Assembly: GCA_031425695.1 (NCBI GenBank)
Contig: JANPJV010000267.1
Coordinates: forward strand, 1 to 64,000
Reading direction: 5' to 3'
Origin: JANPJV01 sp031425695
GTDB lineage: Bacteria; Pseudomonadota; Gammaproteobacteria; Xanthomonadales; SZUA-5
DNA: 64,000 nt
Below are positions 1 through 8,777 of this stretch, piece after piece. Positions within the stretch are counted from its first letter, which is position 1. Each line of letters starts with the position of its first letter. The position numbers and the translations under genes are program-made. The notes beneath the pieces were generated by a model. The model worked only from the letters and a program-made list of their open reading frames with translations, was not told the DNA's origin and searched no databases.

Positions 1-134
1 GTGCGGGGGTATTAATTTTGGTGGGCGGCGCGCGGCGCGGCTTTGGTTGCTTTGCTTGTGGCTTGCTCGACATACAACCGCGGCGCGGCCCGCCGCACTC
101 CAAATCAGAGCGCCTAATCTGTCAGCATCCCCCG

Positions 135-1517
135 ATGGAAAAGCCCCCCAAATCCCCCAAATCCCGCTTCGTCTGCAGCGAGTGCGGTGCGGTCACGCCG
201 AAGTGGGCGGGACAGTGCACCGAGTGCAATGCGTGGAACAGCATCGCCGAGGAGATTGCGCCGGCTGCTGCTCCTGCCGGACGCCGAGGTGGCTACGCGG
301 GTACGGCGACGCCGGGTGAAGTTGCCGATCTCGGCGGCGTCGAGAGCGCCGACGAAGTCCGCATGGATACCGGCTTGGCCGAGCTCAACCGAGTGCTCGG
401 CGGTGGCCTTGTACTCGGCTCGGTGGTGCTGATCGGCGGCGATCCGGGGATCGGCAAGTCGACTTTGCTGCTCCAGGTGCACGCGAGCCTGGGCGCGCGG
501 ACGCCGGTGCTCTATGTGAGCGGCGAGGAATCGGTTGCGCAGATCGCGCAGCGCGCGCGGCGCCTGCAGATCGACGCCAAGGGCCTGCAGTGCCTGACCG
601 AGACCAGTGTCGAAAAGATCCTGGCGACCGCGATCGCCAGCGGCCCGAAAGTGCTGATCATCGATTCGATCCAGACATTGTGGCTGCCCGAGTTGAGCTC
701 GGCGCCCGGTTCGGTCAGCCAGGTGCGCGAGTGCGCGGCGCGGCTGGTGCGCTACGCGAAAGAGCAGGGCGTCAGCGTGTTCCTGATCGGCCACGTGACC
801 AAGGAAGGCGGCATTGCCGGCCCGCGTGTGCTCGAGCACATGGTCGATGCCGTGCTGTATTTCGAAGGCGAGGCTGGCAGCCGTTTCCGCATCGTGCGCG
901 CGCTCAAGAACCGTTTCGGCGCGGTCAACGAGCTTGGCGTCTTCGCGATGACCGATCGGGGCCTGCGTGAAGTGCCGAACCCGTCTGCGATCTTTCTGTC
1001 GCACACCGCCGAGCGCGGCTCCGGCAGCGTGGTCATGGTCACCCGCGAAGGCACGCGGCCACTGCTGGTCGAAGTGCAGGCACTGGTCGACCAGTCACCA
1101 CTCGCCAATCCGCGCCGCGTCGCGGTCGGCTATGAAACCAACCGGCTGGCGCTGCTCCTGGCCGTGCTGCATCGCCACGGCGGCGTGACCGTATACGACC
1201 AGGATGTGTTCGTGAACATCGTCGGCGGCATCCGCGTCAGCGAAACCGCCGCCGACCTGCCGGTGCTGCTGGCCGTGCATTCGAGCCTGCGCAACCGCCC
1301 GCTCGGGACCTATACGCTGGCCTTCGGCGAAGTCGGCCTGGCCGGCGAAATCCGCCCCATCCCGAATGGCGAGGAACGCCTCCGCGAAGCCGCCCAGCAC
1401 GGCTTCAAGCTCGCCATCGTTCCGGCCGGCAACAAACCCAAGAGCGGCCGCTTCGGCGACCTTGAGGTCGTCGGTGTGGCTACGCTGACGGAGGCGATGG
1501 CGGCGGTTGATCGGTAG
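135..1517 (+). CDS. radA: DNA repair protein RadA
   Basis: RadA is a RecA-like ATPase that drives branch migration of recombination intermediates in the cytoplasm. The 460-residue protein has the full family layout. An N-terminal four-cysteine zinc finger (C14, C17, C28, C31) is followed by a Walker A loop GGDPGIGKST at about 101-110, the RadA-specific KNRFG motif near 255-260, and a C-terminal Lon-protease-like domain. The reading frame stays open upstream to position 18, but the added 39 residues are low-complexity and do not resemble RadA. The ATG at 135 gives the usual family length and places the zinc finger near the N-terminus. The gene is followed by a long inverted repeat and a convergent cytochrome gene. 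The identification is secure; only the start is a choice. Confidence 0.97.
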   Translation: MEKPPKSPKSRFVCSECGAVTPKWAGQCTECNAWNSIAEEIAPAAAPAGRRGGYAGTATPGEVADLGGVESADEVRMDTGLAELNRVLGGGLVLGSVVLIGGDPGIGKSTLLLQVHASLGARTPVLYVSGEESVAQIAQRARRLQIDAKGLQCLTETSVEKILATAIASGPKVLIIDSIQTLWLPELSSAPGSVSQVRECAARLVRYAKEQGVSVFLIGHVTKEGGIAGPRVLEHMVDAVLYFEGEAGSRFRIVRALKNRFGAVNELGVFAMTDRGLREVPNPSAIFLSHTAERGSGSVVMVTREGTRPLLVEVQALVDQSPLANPRRVAVGYETNRLALLLAVLHRHGGVTVYDQDVFVNIVGGIRVSETAADLPVLLAVHSSLRNRPLGTYTLAFGEVGLAGEIRPIPNGEERLREAAQHGFKLAIVPAGNKPKSGRFGDLEVVGVATLTEAMAAVDR

Positions 1518-1538
1518 GAACGAGCAACGAAAAGCCGA

Positions 1539-1698
1539 AGCCATCCTTACACAAGAAGCACAAAATAGAGCGGACACAAGATGCACATAAAAAGCGTCCG
1601 GGGTAGTTGACTACTTAGCCCGGCAGCTTCGACCTTCATGCTTCTTATGTGCATTCTGTGAGGGCGCAGCCCTTTGTGCATTTTGTGTAAGGATGGCT
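1539..1698. repeat. long imperfect inverted repeat between convergent genes
   Basis: The arms AGCCATCCTTACACAA (from 1539) and TTGTGTAAGGATGGCT (ending 1698) are exact reverse complements. Pairing continues inward through GCACAAAA/TTTTGTGC-like and GCACATAA/TTATGTGC-like stretches. The result is a hairpin of about 160 nt between radA and the convergent cytochrome gene. It could serve as a bidirectional terminator or be a small non-autonomous mobile element. No open reading frame fits inside it. Confidence 0.75.
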
Positions 1699-1728
1699 TT
1701 GCTCCTTTGATTCTCCACCTCCGCCGGG

Positions 1729-2133
1729 TTACTTCAGCGCGTGGTGGCAGCTCTCGCAGGCGTCGGCGATGGGTTTGAGGGCGACGCTGATGGCGGCGCA
1801 GTCGGCGCCGGTGGCCAGGCCCTTGTCGAGCTCGGTACTGAACGGTTCGCGGTATTGCGCGAACTCCGCCGCGTTGAAGCCGGCCGTCGCAAAAATCGCA
1901 TCGGCGTCGCGCGCGAGGTCGCCGACGCGGCGCAGATGCCGCTCCGCGGCGGCTGCGTCGCAACTCGTCGATCGCGCGTTCTTGCGCGTCTGCGCCAGGT
2001 GGTACTCCATGAGTTTCATGTTGGCGTCCGGCACGGCATGCAGGCGTTCGACGGTGCTGATGCCCATGAAGGTCAGCACCGCGCCGATGAAGGCGCCGAC
2101 GAGAAGCAGGATCAGGATTCTGGGTGCGGTCAA
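1729..2133 (-). CDS. membrane-anchored class II c-type cytochrome
   Basis: This 134-residue protein starts with a hydrophobic segment (about residues 5-25) that would act as a signal or membrane anchor. It ends with a haem-binding CESCH motif close to the C-terminus. The position of CxxCH at the C-terminal end of a helical domain is typical of class II cytochromes (cytochrome c-prime and c-556 type), which form four-helix bundles in the periplasm. There is no companion oxidase or reductase gene nearby, so the electron partner is unknown. It converges with radA across a long inverted repeat. Membership in the cytochrome c-prime group is inferred from length and haem position only. Confidence 0.75.
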   Translation of the reverse strand: MTAPRILILLLVGAFIGAVLTFMGISTVERLHAVPDANMKLMEYHLAQTRKNARSTSCDAAAAERHLRRVGDLARDADAIFATAGFNAAEFAQYREPFSTELDKGLATGADCAAISVALKPIADACESCHHALK

Positions 2134-2198
2134 GCCAGGGACTCCAGGAGATGGTCCGGTCCTTTATTGAGGCGCAGGCGCAGAAAGCAATTGCTGTG

Positions 2199-2351
2199 GT
2201 AGGTCATGTTGGTCCGGGGCGGCGATCCGCCGCCCATTCGGGCGGGCGCGCCGCATGCGGCGTAAGTGCCAGACCTCACCCGCGCCAGCGGGCTACTAGA
2301 CACGATCGGCGTTGCCGTCAAGTAGCTCGCTCCGCGAGCAACATGACCTAC
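2199..2351. repeat. GTAG-headed inverted repeat pair (REPIN-like)
   Basis: GTAGGTCATGTTG at 2199-2211 is an exact inverted match of CAACATGACCTAC at 2339-2351. Further GC-rich palindromes lie inside, including a GGCGG...CCGCC stem near 2216-2230. It fills the gap between the cytochrome gene and the 3' end of mutS. The GTAG head followed by a palindrome resembles REP elements mobilised by RAYT proteins. Confidence 0.65.
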
Positions 2352-2372
2352 AGGAGCAAACCCGGCCGTCCA

Positions 2373-4955
2373 TCACCCATCCAACATCCCATGCAGCCGA
2401 TACACCAGATCCAACGCCTGCTTCGGCGTCAGCGTGTCTGGATCAATCGCGCGCAGGGTGTCGAGAACAGGCGACGGCTTTGCGAACAAATCGAATTGCG
2501 CCGGTGCATCCGCCGGTGGCGCGCGACCAGCCCCCGCACTGCTCCTAGCTTCGAGCCCCTTGAGCACCGCCGCGGCGCGCTTGAGTACGCGCTTGGGCAG
2601 GCCGGCGAGGGCAGCGACCTGCAGGCCGAAACTGCGATTGGCCGGGCCGGGCTTGACCGCGTGCAAGAACACCAGCGCGTGGCCGTGCTCGACTGCGTCG
2701 AGATGCACGTTGGCGACGCCCTCGCACTCGTCGGCGAGCTCGGTCAGCTCGAAATAGTGGGTGGCGAACAAAACATAGGCGCGATTGCCGCTGGCGAGCT
2801 CGACCGCGCACGCACGCGCGATCGCGAGGCCATCGTAGGTGCTGGTGCCCCGACCGATCTCGTCCATCAGTACCAGCGATCGGGCGGTCGCGTTGTGCAG
2901 GATGCGCGCGGTTTCGGCCATCTCGACCATGAAGGTCGATTGCCCGCGCGCCAGGTCGTCGCCGGCACCGATGCGGGTGAAGATGCGATCGATCGGGCCG
3001 ATCTGCGCCTCGCGCGCCGGGACGTCGCTGCCGATGTGGGCGAGCAGGACGATCAGCGCGTTCTGCCGCATGTAGGTCGACTTGCCGCCCATGTTCGGCC
3101 CGGTGATCACCAGCATGCGGCGGTCGTAACCAAGCTCCAGATCATTCGGCTCGAACGGCTCGCGACGAACGCTTTCGATCACCGGATGGCGACCGCCGCG
3201 GATGCAGATGCCCGGCTCGTTGCGGAGTGCGGGCCGCACCCAGTTGCAGCGTTCGCTGCAATCGGCGAGCGCGGCGCTGACATCCATCTGCGCGAGGCCG
3301 TCCGCTGCGATTCTCAAGGACGGCAGGTGCGCCTGCAGTTGCGTGATCAGCTCCTCGTACAGCCCGCGCTCGCGCATCAGCGAGCGCTCGCGACTGCCGA
3401 GCACCTTGTCCTCGTACAGCTTCAGTTCCTCGGTGATGTAGCGCTCGGCGCCCTTGAGCGTCTGCCGTCGCGACCAGCGCGCGGGGACGCGGTCGAGATG
3501 CGAGCGCGTCACTTCGAGGTAATAGCCATGCACGCGGTTGTAGGCGACACGCAGGGTCGCGATGCCGGTGAGCTCGCGCTCGCGGCGTTCGAGATCGACC
3601 AGGAATTCGTCGGCGCCGGCCGAAAGAGTGCGCAGCTCGTCGAGCTCCGCATCGTAGCCGGGCGCGATGATGCCGCCGTCGCGCATCAGCAGCGGCGGTT
3701 CCGGCACCAGCGCACGCGCGAGCAACTCGCAGACTTCGCTCATGCCGGTCAGGCTCGACGCCCATGCCGCCAGCGCCGATGGCGCGCCCTGCGCAGCGAC
3801 GGCCGCGATCGCAGGAAAGCGCGCCAGCGCATTGCGCAGCCCGGAAAGATCACGTGGTCGCGCCGAGCCGAGCGCCAGCCGGCCGAGCATGCGTTCGACG
3901 TCGCCAAGTGGGCGCAGCAACTCGCGCAATGGCTCGGTCAGTGCCAGCGTCCGCAAAGAGGCGATCGCATCCTGGCGCGCCTGCAGGGTTGCGTGATCGC
4001 GTAATGGCCGCGCCAGCCAGCGTCGCAACAGGCGTGCGCCCATCGGTGTCAGGCAGCCGTCGAGAATGCCGAGCAGCGTGTGCTCGCGCCGGCCAGAGGC
4101 GTGTTCCTCGATTTCGAGGTGGCGCCGGGTGGAGGCGTCCAGGTGCAGCGAGTCGTCGCCGTGCTCGACCTTCAGGCTGGCAAGTTGCGGCAGTGCCGCG
4201 CGCTGCGTGTCGCGCACGTATTGCAGGAGCGCGCCCGCCGCGCCGAGTGCGATCCCGAGCTGTTCGCACCCGAAGCCGCTGAGATCACGAACCGCGAAAT
4301 GCGCGATCAGCGTGCGCCGGCCGGCATCGGCGTCGAAATGCCAGGGTGCGAGGCGGCGTACCAGCCCGGCCTCCAGCCCGTCGAGCGCATTGCGATCTTC
4401 GGGAAGAAGCGATTCGGCGGGTGCAAGGCGGGCAATCTCCGCCGGCAAGGCGCTGGTCGGAACTTCCGACAGGCACAGGCGTCCAGCGCCGAGATCGAGC
4501 CAAGCCAATCCGCAGGCCTCGCCATCGAGCGCGACCGCGAGCAGCAGGTTGTCGCGACGCTGCTCGAGCAGGCCATCGTCGAGAACCGTTCCCGGCGTGA
4601 CGATGCGCATGATGCGGCGCTCGACCAGCCCCTTGGCTTCCTTCGGATCGCCGATCTGCTCGGCGATCGCTGCCGCCTCCCCGAGCTTGAGCAGCTTCGC
4701 CAGGTAATTGTCGAGCGCGTGCACCGGCACGCCCGCCATCGGAATCGGCAGCCCTGCCGAGGCACCGCGCTGGGTCAGCGTGATATCGAGCAGGGACGCC
4801 GCGCGCCGCGCGTCGTCATAAAACAGCTCATAGAAATCGCCCATGCGGAACAACAGCAACAAGTCCGGCTGCTCGGCTTTCAGCGACAGGTACTGGCGCA
4901 TCAGCGGCGTATGCGCGGCAAGCGCGTCGGCCGGGGCATCGGCGAGGAGGGACAC
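2373..4955 (-). CDS. mutS: DNA mismatch repair protein MutS
   Basis: MutS recognises base mismatches and small loops as a dimer and recruits MutL. The 860-residue length is normal for the family. The mismatch-binding Phe-x-Glu motif is present as MGDFYELF (F41, E43). The C-terminal ATPase carries Walker A GPNMGGKST, followed by the STFMVEM and DEIGRGTSTYDG motifs. The ATG at 4955 gives a conventional N-terminus that runs straight into the mismatch-binding domain. The gene is flanked by inverted repeats on both sides and looks monocistronic. A 626-codon reading frame on the opposite strand is a GC-rich shadow. Confidence 0.98.
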   Translation of the reverse strand: MSLLADAPADALAAHTPLMRQYLSLKAEQPDLLLLFRMGDFYELFYDDARRAASLLDITLTQRGASAGLPIPMAGVPVHALDNYLAKLLKLGEAAAIAEQIGDPKEAKGLVERRIMRIVTPGTVLDDGLLEQRRDNLLLAVALDGEACGLAWLDLGAGRLCLSEVPTSALPAEIARLAPAESLLPEDRNALDGLEAGLVRRLAPWHFDADAGRRTLIAHFAVRDLSGFGCEQLGIALGAAGALLQYVRDTQRAALPQLASLKVEHGDDSLHLDASTRRHLEIEEHASGRREHTLLGILDGCLTPMGARLLRRWLARPLRDHATLQARQDAIASLRTLALTEPLRELLRPLGDVERMLGRLALGSARPRDLSGLRNALARFPAIAAVAAQGAPSALAAWASSLTGMSEVCELLARALVPEPPLLMRDGGIIAPGYDAELDELRTLSAGADEFLVDLERRERELTGIATLRVAYNRVHGYYLEVTRSHLDRVPARWSRRQTLKGAERYITEELKLYEDKVLGSRERSLMRERGLYEELITQLQAHLPSLRIAADGLAQMDVSAALADCSERCNWVRPALRNEPGICIRGGRHPVIESVRREPFEPNDLELGYDRRMLVITGPNMGGKSTYMRQNALIVLLAHIGSDVPAREAQIGPIDRIFTRIGAGDDLARGQSTFMVEMAETARILHNATARSLVLMDEIGRGTSTYDGLAIARACAVELASGNRAYVLFATHYFELTELADECEGVANVHLDAVEHGHALVFLHAVKPGPANRSFGLQVAALAGLPKRVLKRAAAVLKGLEARSSAGAGRAPPADAPAQFDLFAKPSPVLDTLRAIDPDTLTPKQALDLVYRLHGMLDG

Positions 4956-5000
4956 GGGGCGGGGCGGGCGGGCGGGGGTGGGCAGTATGCCGTGGCGGAG

Positions 5001-5090
5001 CTGGGTGTCGGTTTCGGTTTTCGGTTTCGGAAGTGCGCAGCACTCGATTCCGCGCGCACCTCCGACACCGACAACCGAAACCGAAACCCG
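5001..5090. repeat. inverted repeat of CGGTTTCGG-type units
   Basis: Units of GGTTTCGG on the left arm (5008-5030) face CCGACACCGACAACCGAAAC-type units on the right arm (5062-5088). They form a hairpin in the mutS promoter region. The same unit type flanks a repeat-B element at 61489-61677, so this is a dispersed family. Confidence 0.65.
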
Positions 5091-5093
5091 CCT

Positions 5094-5510
5094 TTAGAGC
5101 CTCGGCAGCATCCGCAGGATGTCGCTCTGTTCGCCGCGCAGGACCTTGAGCAATTCCAGTTGGGCGAAATCGCGCGCCATGCCTTCTCCAATCAGAAGTT
5201 CGATGAGCTCGCCGAAGCGCTGGCGGCGGCGGGTGCCGTCGGCGCTGATCTCGCGGCGGTTGTTGAAGCAATCCATGAGCGTGGATCCGCAGATGCAGTT
5301 GCGGAAGAGCTCGACGATTACGCGACCATTCTCATCGAAGGTCTGCTTGAGGCCGCTGCGACCGCGGACACGCCCGGTTTGCTGGACGTAGTCGTCCACT
5401 GTTGCGTACTTGCGCCCACAGGTTGCGCATGCCTTTGGGAACGTGCCCGAGGCAATTTCCTGCAAGCCGGCATAGACCTTCTCGTTCCGCGCCTGGCTTG
5501 GTTGTTCCAT
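5094..5510 (-). CDS. conserved-looking hypothetical protein with paired cysteines
   Basis: I do not recognise this 138-residue protein. It is soluble, with no signal peptide or membrane segment. It carries two cysteine pairs, CATCG (about residue 28) and CICG (about residue 74), plus a further Cys in LMDCFNNRR, which could bind zinc or a metal cluster. The C-terminal half is basic and helical. I chose the ATG at 5510 because residues further upstream are translated from a REP-like repeat at 5647-5725. The stop lies next to the repeat upstream of mutS. Codon use matches the neighbours, so it is probably a real gene. Confidence 0.7.
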   Translation of the reverse strand: MEQPSQARNEKVYAGLQEIASGTFPKACATCGRKYATVDDYVQQTGRVRGRSGLKQTFDENGRVIVELFRNCICGSTLMDCFNNRREISADGTRRRQRFGELIELLIGEGMARDFAQLELLKVLRGEQSDILRMLPRL

Positions 5511-5646
5511 CACGTGTCCCACTCGCGGCCCCCGCCCCCGAACACGCGAAAAGCATAGAAAGAGCTTGCGCAGATAGCCAGCAAAGTTGCTGATGAGGTC
5601 ACGAATAGACCAATTCGTTACCTCATCCGTGGCGCAGTGGCTTTCA

Positions 5647-5725
5647 GTAGCCCGGGTAAGCCGAAGGCGCACCCGGGGCATTCTCGCGGGAGGTCCCGGG
5701 TGCGCCTGCGGTTTGCCCGGGCTAC
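5647..5725. repeat. GTAG-headed palindromic pair (GTAGCCCGGG family)
   Basis: GTAGCCCGGGTAAGCCG at 5647 faces a mirrored copy ending CCCGGGCTAC at 5725. Each half holds its own CCCGGG...CCCGGG-type stem. A relative of this element lies at 45086-45162. It separates two minus-strand genes. Confidence 0.75.
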
Positions 5726-5735
5726 TGGGCAACTG

Positions 5736-6086
5736 CTACGCGAACCAGACCTCGCGTGCCAGGATGCCGAAACCGATCACCACGAGGACCGCATGGCCGA
5801 TCACCCAGGACTTCGTCAGGAGAATGCGATTCCAGTGATCACGCAGGTTGAGGATCGCGCCGCCGGCAGAGCCCGCGAGCAGGCAAACGATCGAGATCTT
5901 GACGGCACCCGAAACCGTGCCCACCCAAGCGGCGTAGAGCAGCAAGGTGACGCCTGCCGCGGCGAGAAAGCCGTGTCCCATGGCCAGCCAGGTCGGCGGA
6001 TTGCGTTCCTGCCCGAAACGGATGAAGAGCATCACCAGTCCGCCGAGCGAAGCCATTCCCAGCAGGATCGCCGCAGTTTCCAGCAT
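5736..6086 (-). CDS. small four-helix membrane protein, unknown function
   Basis: This 116-residue protein is almost entirely hydrophobic. It has about four predicted membrane segments separated by short charged loops (RFGQERNPP, NLRDHWNR). I do not recognise a family. The frame is open to 6266, but the upstream residues are not hydrophobic and overlap the divergent pncC start. The ATG at 6086 is preceded by a purine-rich GGAGGGGGG stretch about 15 nt upstream. A TTG five codons earlier has better spacing to that stretch and is an equally good start. The gene is divergent from pncC. Confidence 0.65.
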   Translation of the reverse strand: MLETAAILLGMASLGGLVMLFIRFGQERNPPTWLAMGHGFLAAAGVTLLLYAAWVGTVSGAVKISIVCLLAGSAGGAILNLRDHWNRILLTKSWVIGHAVLVVIGFGILAREVWFA

Positions 6087-6255
6087 CGATGTCGTGTCCA
6101 AGTCCCCCCTCCCTGTGCACCCATCAGCGGGCAAAAGTGAAGATAAGCCCCAGCTTGTCTTCACAACGTGCAACGAACCCGTGAAGGCCACCGCTGCAAA
6201 CGTGTAGTAGTGTTGCAGCCCGTCGCGCGCCGTCTCTCCAGTCCAAGGTTCCGCC

Positions 6256-6774
6256 ATGTTCGCCATTCCCAGCGACGCCAGCCTGCATCAGCAGGGCGTC
6301 GAAATCGGCCAGTTACTGCTGGCGCGGCGCATGAAGCTCGCCGCCGCAGAATCCTGCACGGGCGGCTGGCTGTCGCGCGTGGTGACCGAGATCCCGGGTT
6401 GCTCCGACTGGTTCGACTGCAGCTTCGTTGCCTACAGCTACGAGGCGAAGGAAACCATGCTCGGCGTCTCGCGCGTGATTCTCGAGGAGCATGGAGCAGT
6501 CAGCCAGGAGACGGTGGTGGAAATGGTTCGCGGTGCACTCTCCCGCAGCCGCGCCAACGTCGCCGTCGCGATCACCGGCATCGCCGGACCGAGCGGCGGG
6601 ACACCCGGCAAGCCGGTCGGCACCGTGTGGCTGGCGTGGGGGCGAGGCCACCACCCACCGGTGACCCAAGTCATTCATCTTGAAGGCAATCGCGAGGATG
6701 TGCGCCGCCAGACGGTGCGCGAAGCGCTGGTCGGCCTGCAGAAAATTCTGACAGCGCCACACGAAGCTTTCTGA
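6256..6774 (+). CDS. pncC: nicotinamide-nucleotide amidohydrolase PncC (CinA C-terminal domain family)
   Basis: PncC deamidates nicotinamide mononucleotide to nicotinate mononucleotide in NAD recycling, which clears NMN made by DNA ligase. The 172-residue protein is the stand-alone CinA C-terminal domain. It shows the AAESCTGGWLS signature (about 30-40) and the ITGIAGPSGGTPGKPVGTVW signature (about 110-129) that form the active site. The ATG at 6256 gives the normal domain length. Its position just before recA is the classical arrangement in Gammaproteobacteria, where the pair was historically called cinA-recA. Confidence 0.93.
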   Translation: MFAIPSDASLHQQGVEIGQLLLARRMKLAAAESCTGGWLSRVVTEIPGCSDWFDCSFVAYSYEAKETMLGVSRVILEEHGAVSQETVVEMVRGALSRSRANVAVAITGIAGPSGGTPGKPVGTVWLAWGRGHHPPVTQVIHLEGNREDVRRQTVREALVGLQKILTAPHEAF

Positions 6775-6793
6775 CCCCAAGACGCGATGAGCG

Positions 6794-6809
6794 TGACAGC
6801 AGGCTGTCA
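6794..6809. promoter_or_regulatory. palindrome in the pncC-recA gap
   Basis: TGACAGCAGGCTGTCA is a 6+6 palindrome with a 4-nt centre about 190 nt upstream of recA. It could be an operator or the stem of a pncC terminator. It matches neither the E. coli LexA box spacing nor the TTAG-type LexA box of xanthomonads, so the role is open. Confidence 0.3.
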
Positions 6810-6862
6810 GGAGGCTATGGCATCATGGCCTCAACGTGATCGCAGCCGATTGGCCTGCCCAT

Positions 6863-6940
6863 GTGGGAGCGGCCATGGCCGCGATGCTTTCCGGGCAGTT
6901 GATTGGAAAGCAGAAGCATCGCGGCCATGGCTGCTCCCAC
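6863..6940. repeat. GTGG-headed inverted repeat pair upstream of recA
   Basis: GTGGGAGCGGCCATGGCCGC at 6863 is mirrored by a copy ending GCTGCTCCCAC at 6940. The two copies differ at one or two positions. The arms extend through CGATGCTTTCC/GGAAAGCAGAAGCATCG. The GTGGGAGC head is typical of REP elements. The hairpin lies 64 nt upstream of the recA start and is probably transcribed into or next to its leader. Confidence 0.75.
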
Positions 6941-7003
6941 TCGAGCAGCGACCAACTCTGCACTCGGTCACCCCCTATTCGCATTCCTCCAAAGGATTCC
7001 GTC

Positions 7004-8031
<1,028 letters not shown>

Positions 8032-8035
<4 letters not shown>

Positions 8036-8532
8036 GCACGCCTGCAACCCCGCCCGAAAAGAAGCGGCGCACGGCCAAGGAAGCCGCGCTGGGCCTGCTG
8101 GCGCGGCGCGAGCACTCGCGCCAGGAGCTCAGCGACAAGCTCAAGCGCCGCGGCTACGAGTCTGCGGAGATCGACACCGTGCTCGATGAGCTCACTGCGC
8201 TCAATTCGCTGAGCGAGGAACGCGCCACCGACATGCGCCTGCGCCATGGCCTCGAAAGCGGTCACGGCCCGCGGCGTATCCGAGCCAACTTGAAGCGTGC
8301 CGGCCTTGGTGCGGAAGCACTGGAAGAAAGTGCGATCGTCGCTGATGTCGACTGGATCGCGCAGGCCAAGGCACTGATCGTCCGCCGGTTCGGCGAGGCA
8401 CCGCCGAAGGATTATCGCGATTGGGGCAAGCGCGCGCGTTTCCTGGAGGCGCGCGGCTATCACCGGGGCGATATCCGACAGGCGCTTGGCGAATGGAAGG
8501 CGAAGGCCGGCGACGAGCCGGGGGACGCTTGA
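8032..8532 (+). CDS. recX: RecA regulator RecX, apparently with a CTG start
   Basis: RecX binds the RecA filament and limits its activity. From 8032 the frame encodes 166 residues, the E. coli RecX length, with the family pattern AALGLLARREHSRQELSDKL near the N-terminus, then DELTALNSLSEERAT and HGPRRIRANLKRAGL. No ATG, GTG or TTG exists in this frame until GTG 8179, which would remove the first helical repeat. The CTG at 8032 overlaps the recA stop as CTGA and has GGAGGAAG just upstream (8023-8030). This suggests a CTG start coupled to recA termination. A sequencing error is the main alternative. Confidence 0.85.
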
Positions 8533-8536
8533 ATAC

Positions 8537-8742
8537 GTAGGGCGATGTGCGGCGCAGCCGCTCACCGCCGCTTCGGCTTTCCCGCGTCGTCCGTCCATTC
8601 ACTGATTGCTTGCGCAATCCTTCTCAGGCACGCTCGCGCGTTCGCACGAACGGCGGTCCGGGGTGCCACAGGCTCGTCGCCGCTTTCAGTTCGCGCCCAG
8701 ATCAAGAGCGGCGGTGAGCGGCTTCGCCGCACATCGCCCTAC
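8537..8742. repeat. GTAG-headed long inverted repeat between recX and alaS
   Basis: GTAGGGCGATGTGCGGCGCA at 8537 faces a reverse-complementary copy ending CACATCGCCCTAC at 8742. The arms are about 36 bp, differ at one or two bases, and are separated by about 135 nt. It fills the whole gap between recX and alaS. Confidence 0.75.
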
Positions 8743-8777
8743 GAGCCCCGACCACCGATTTGCTATCGCTCACGACC

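Noticed and set aside
2124..4004. 626-codon plus-strand open frame
   Set aside because: It lies opposite mutS, has an Arg/Ala/Gln-rich shadow translation, and starts inside a repeat.
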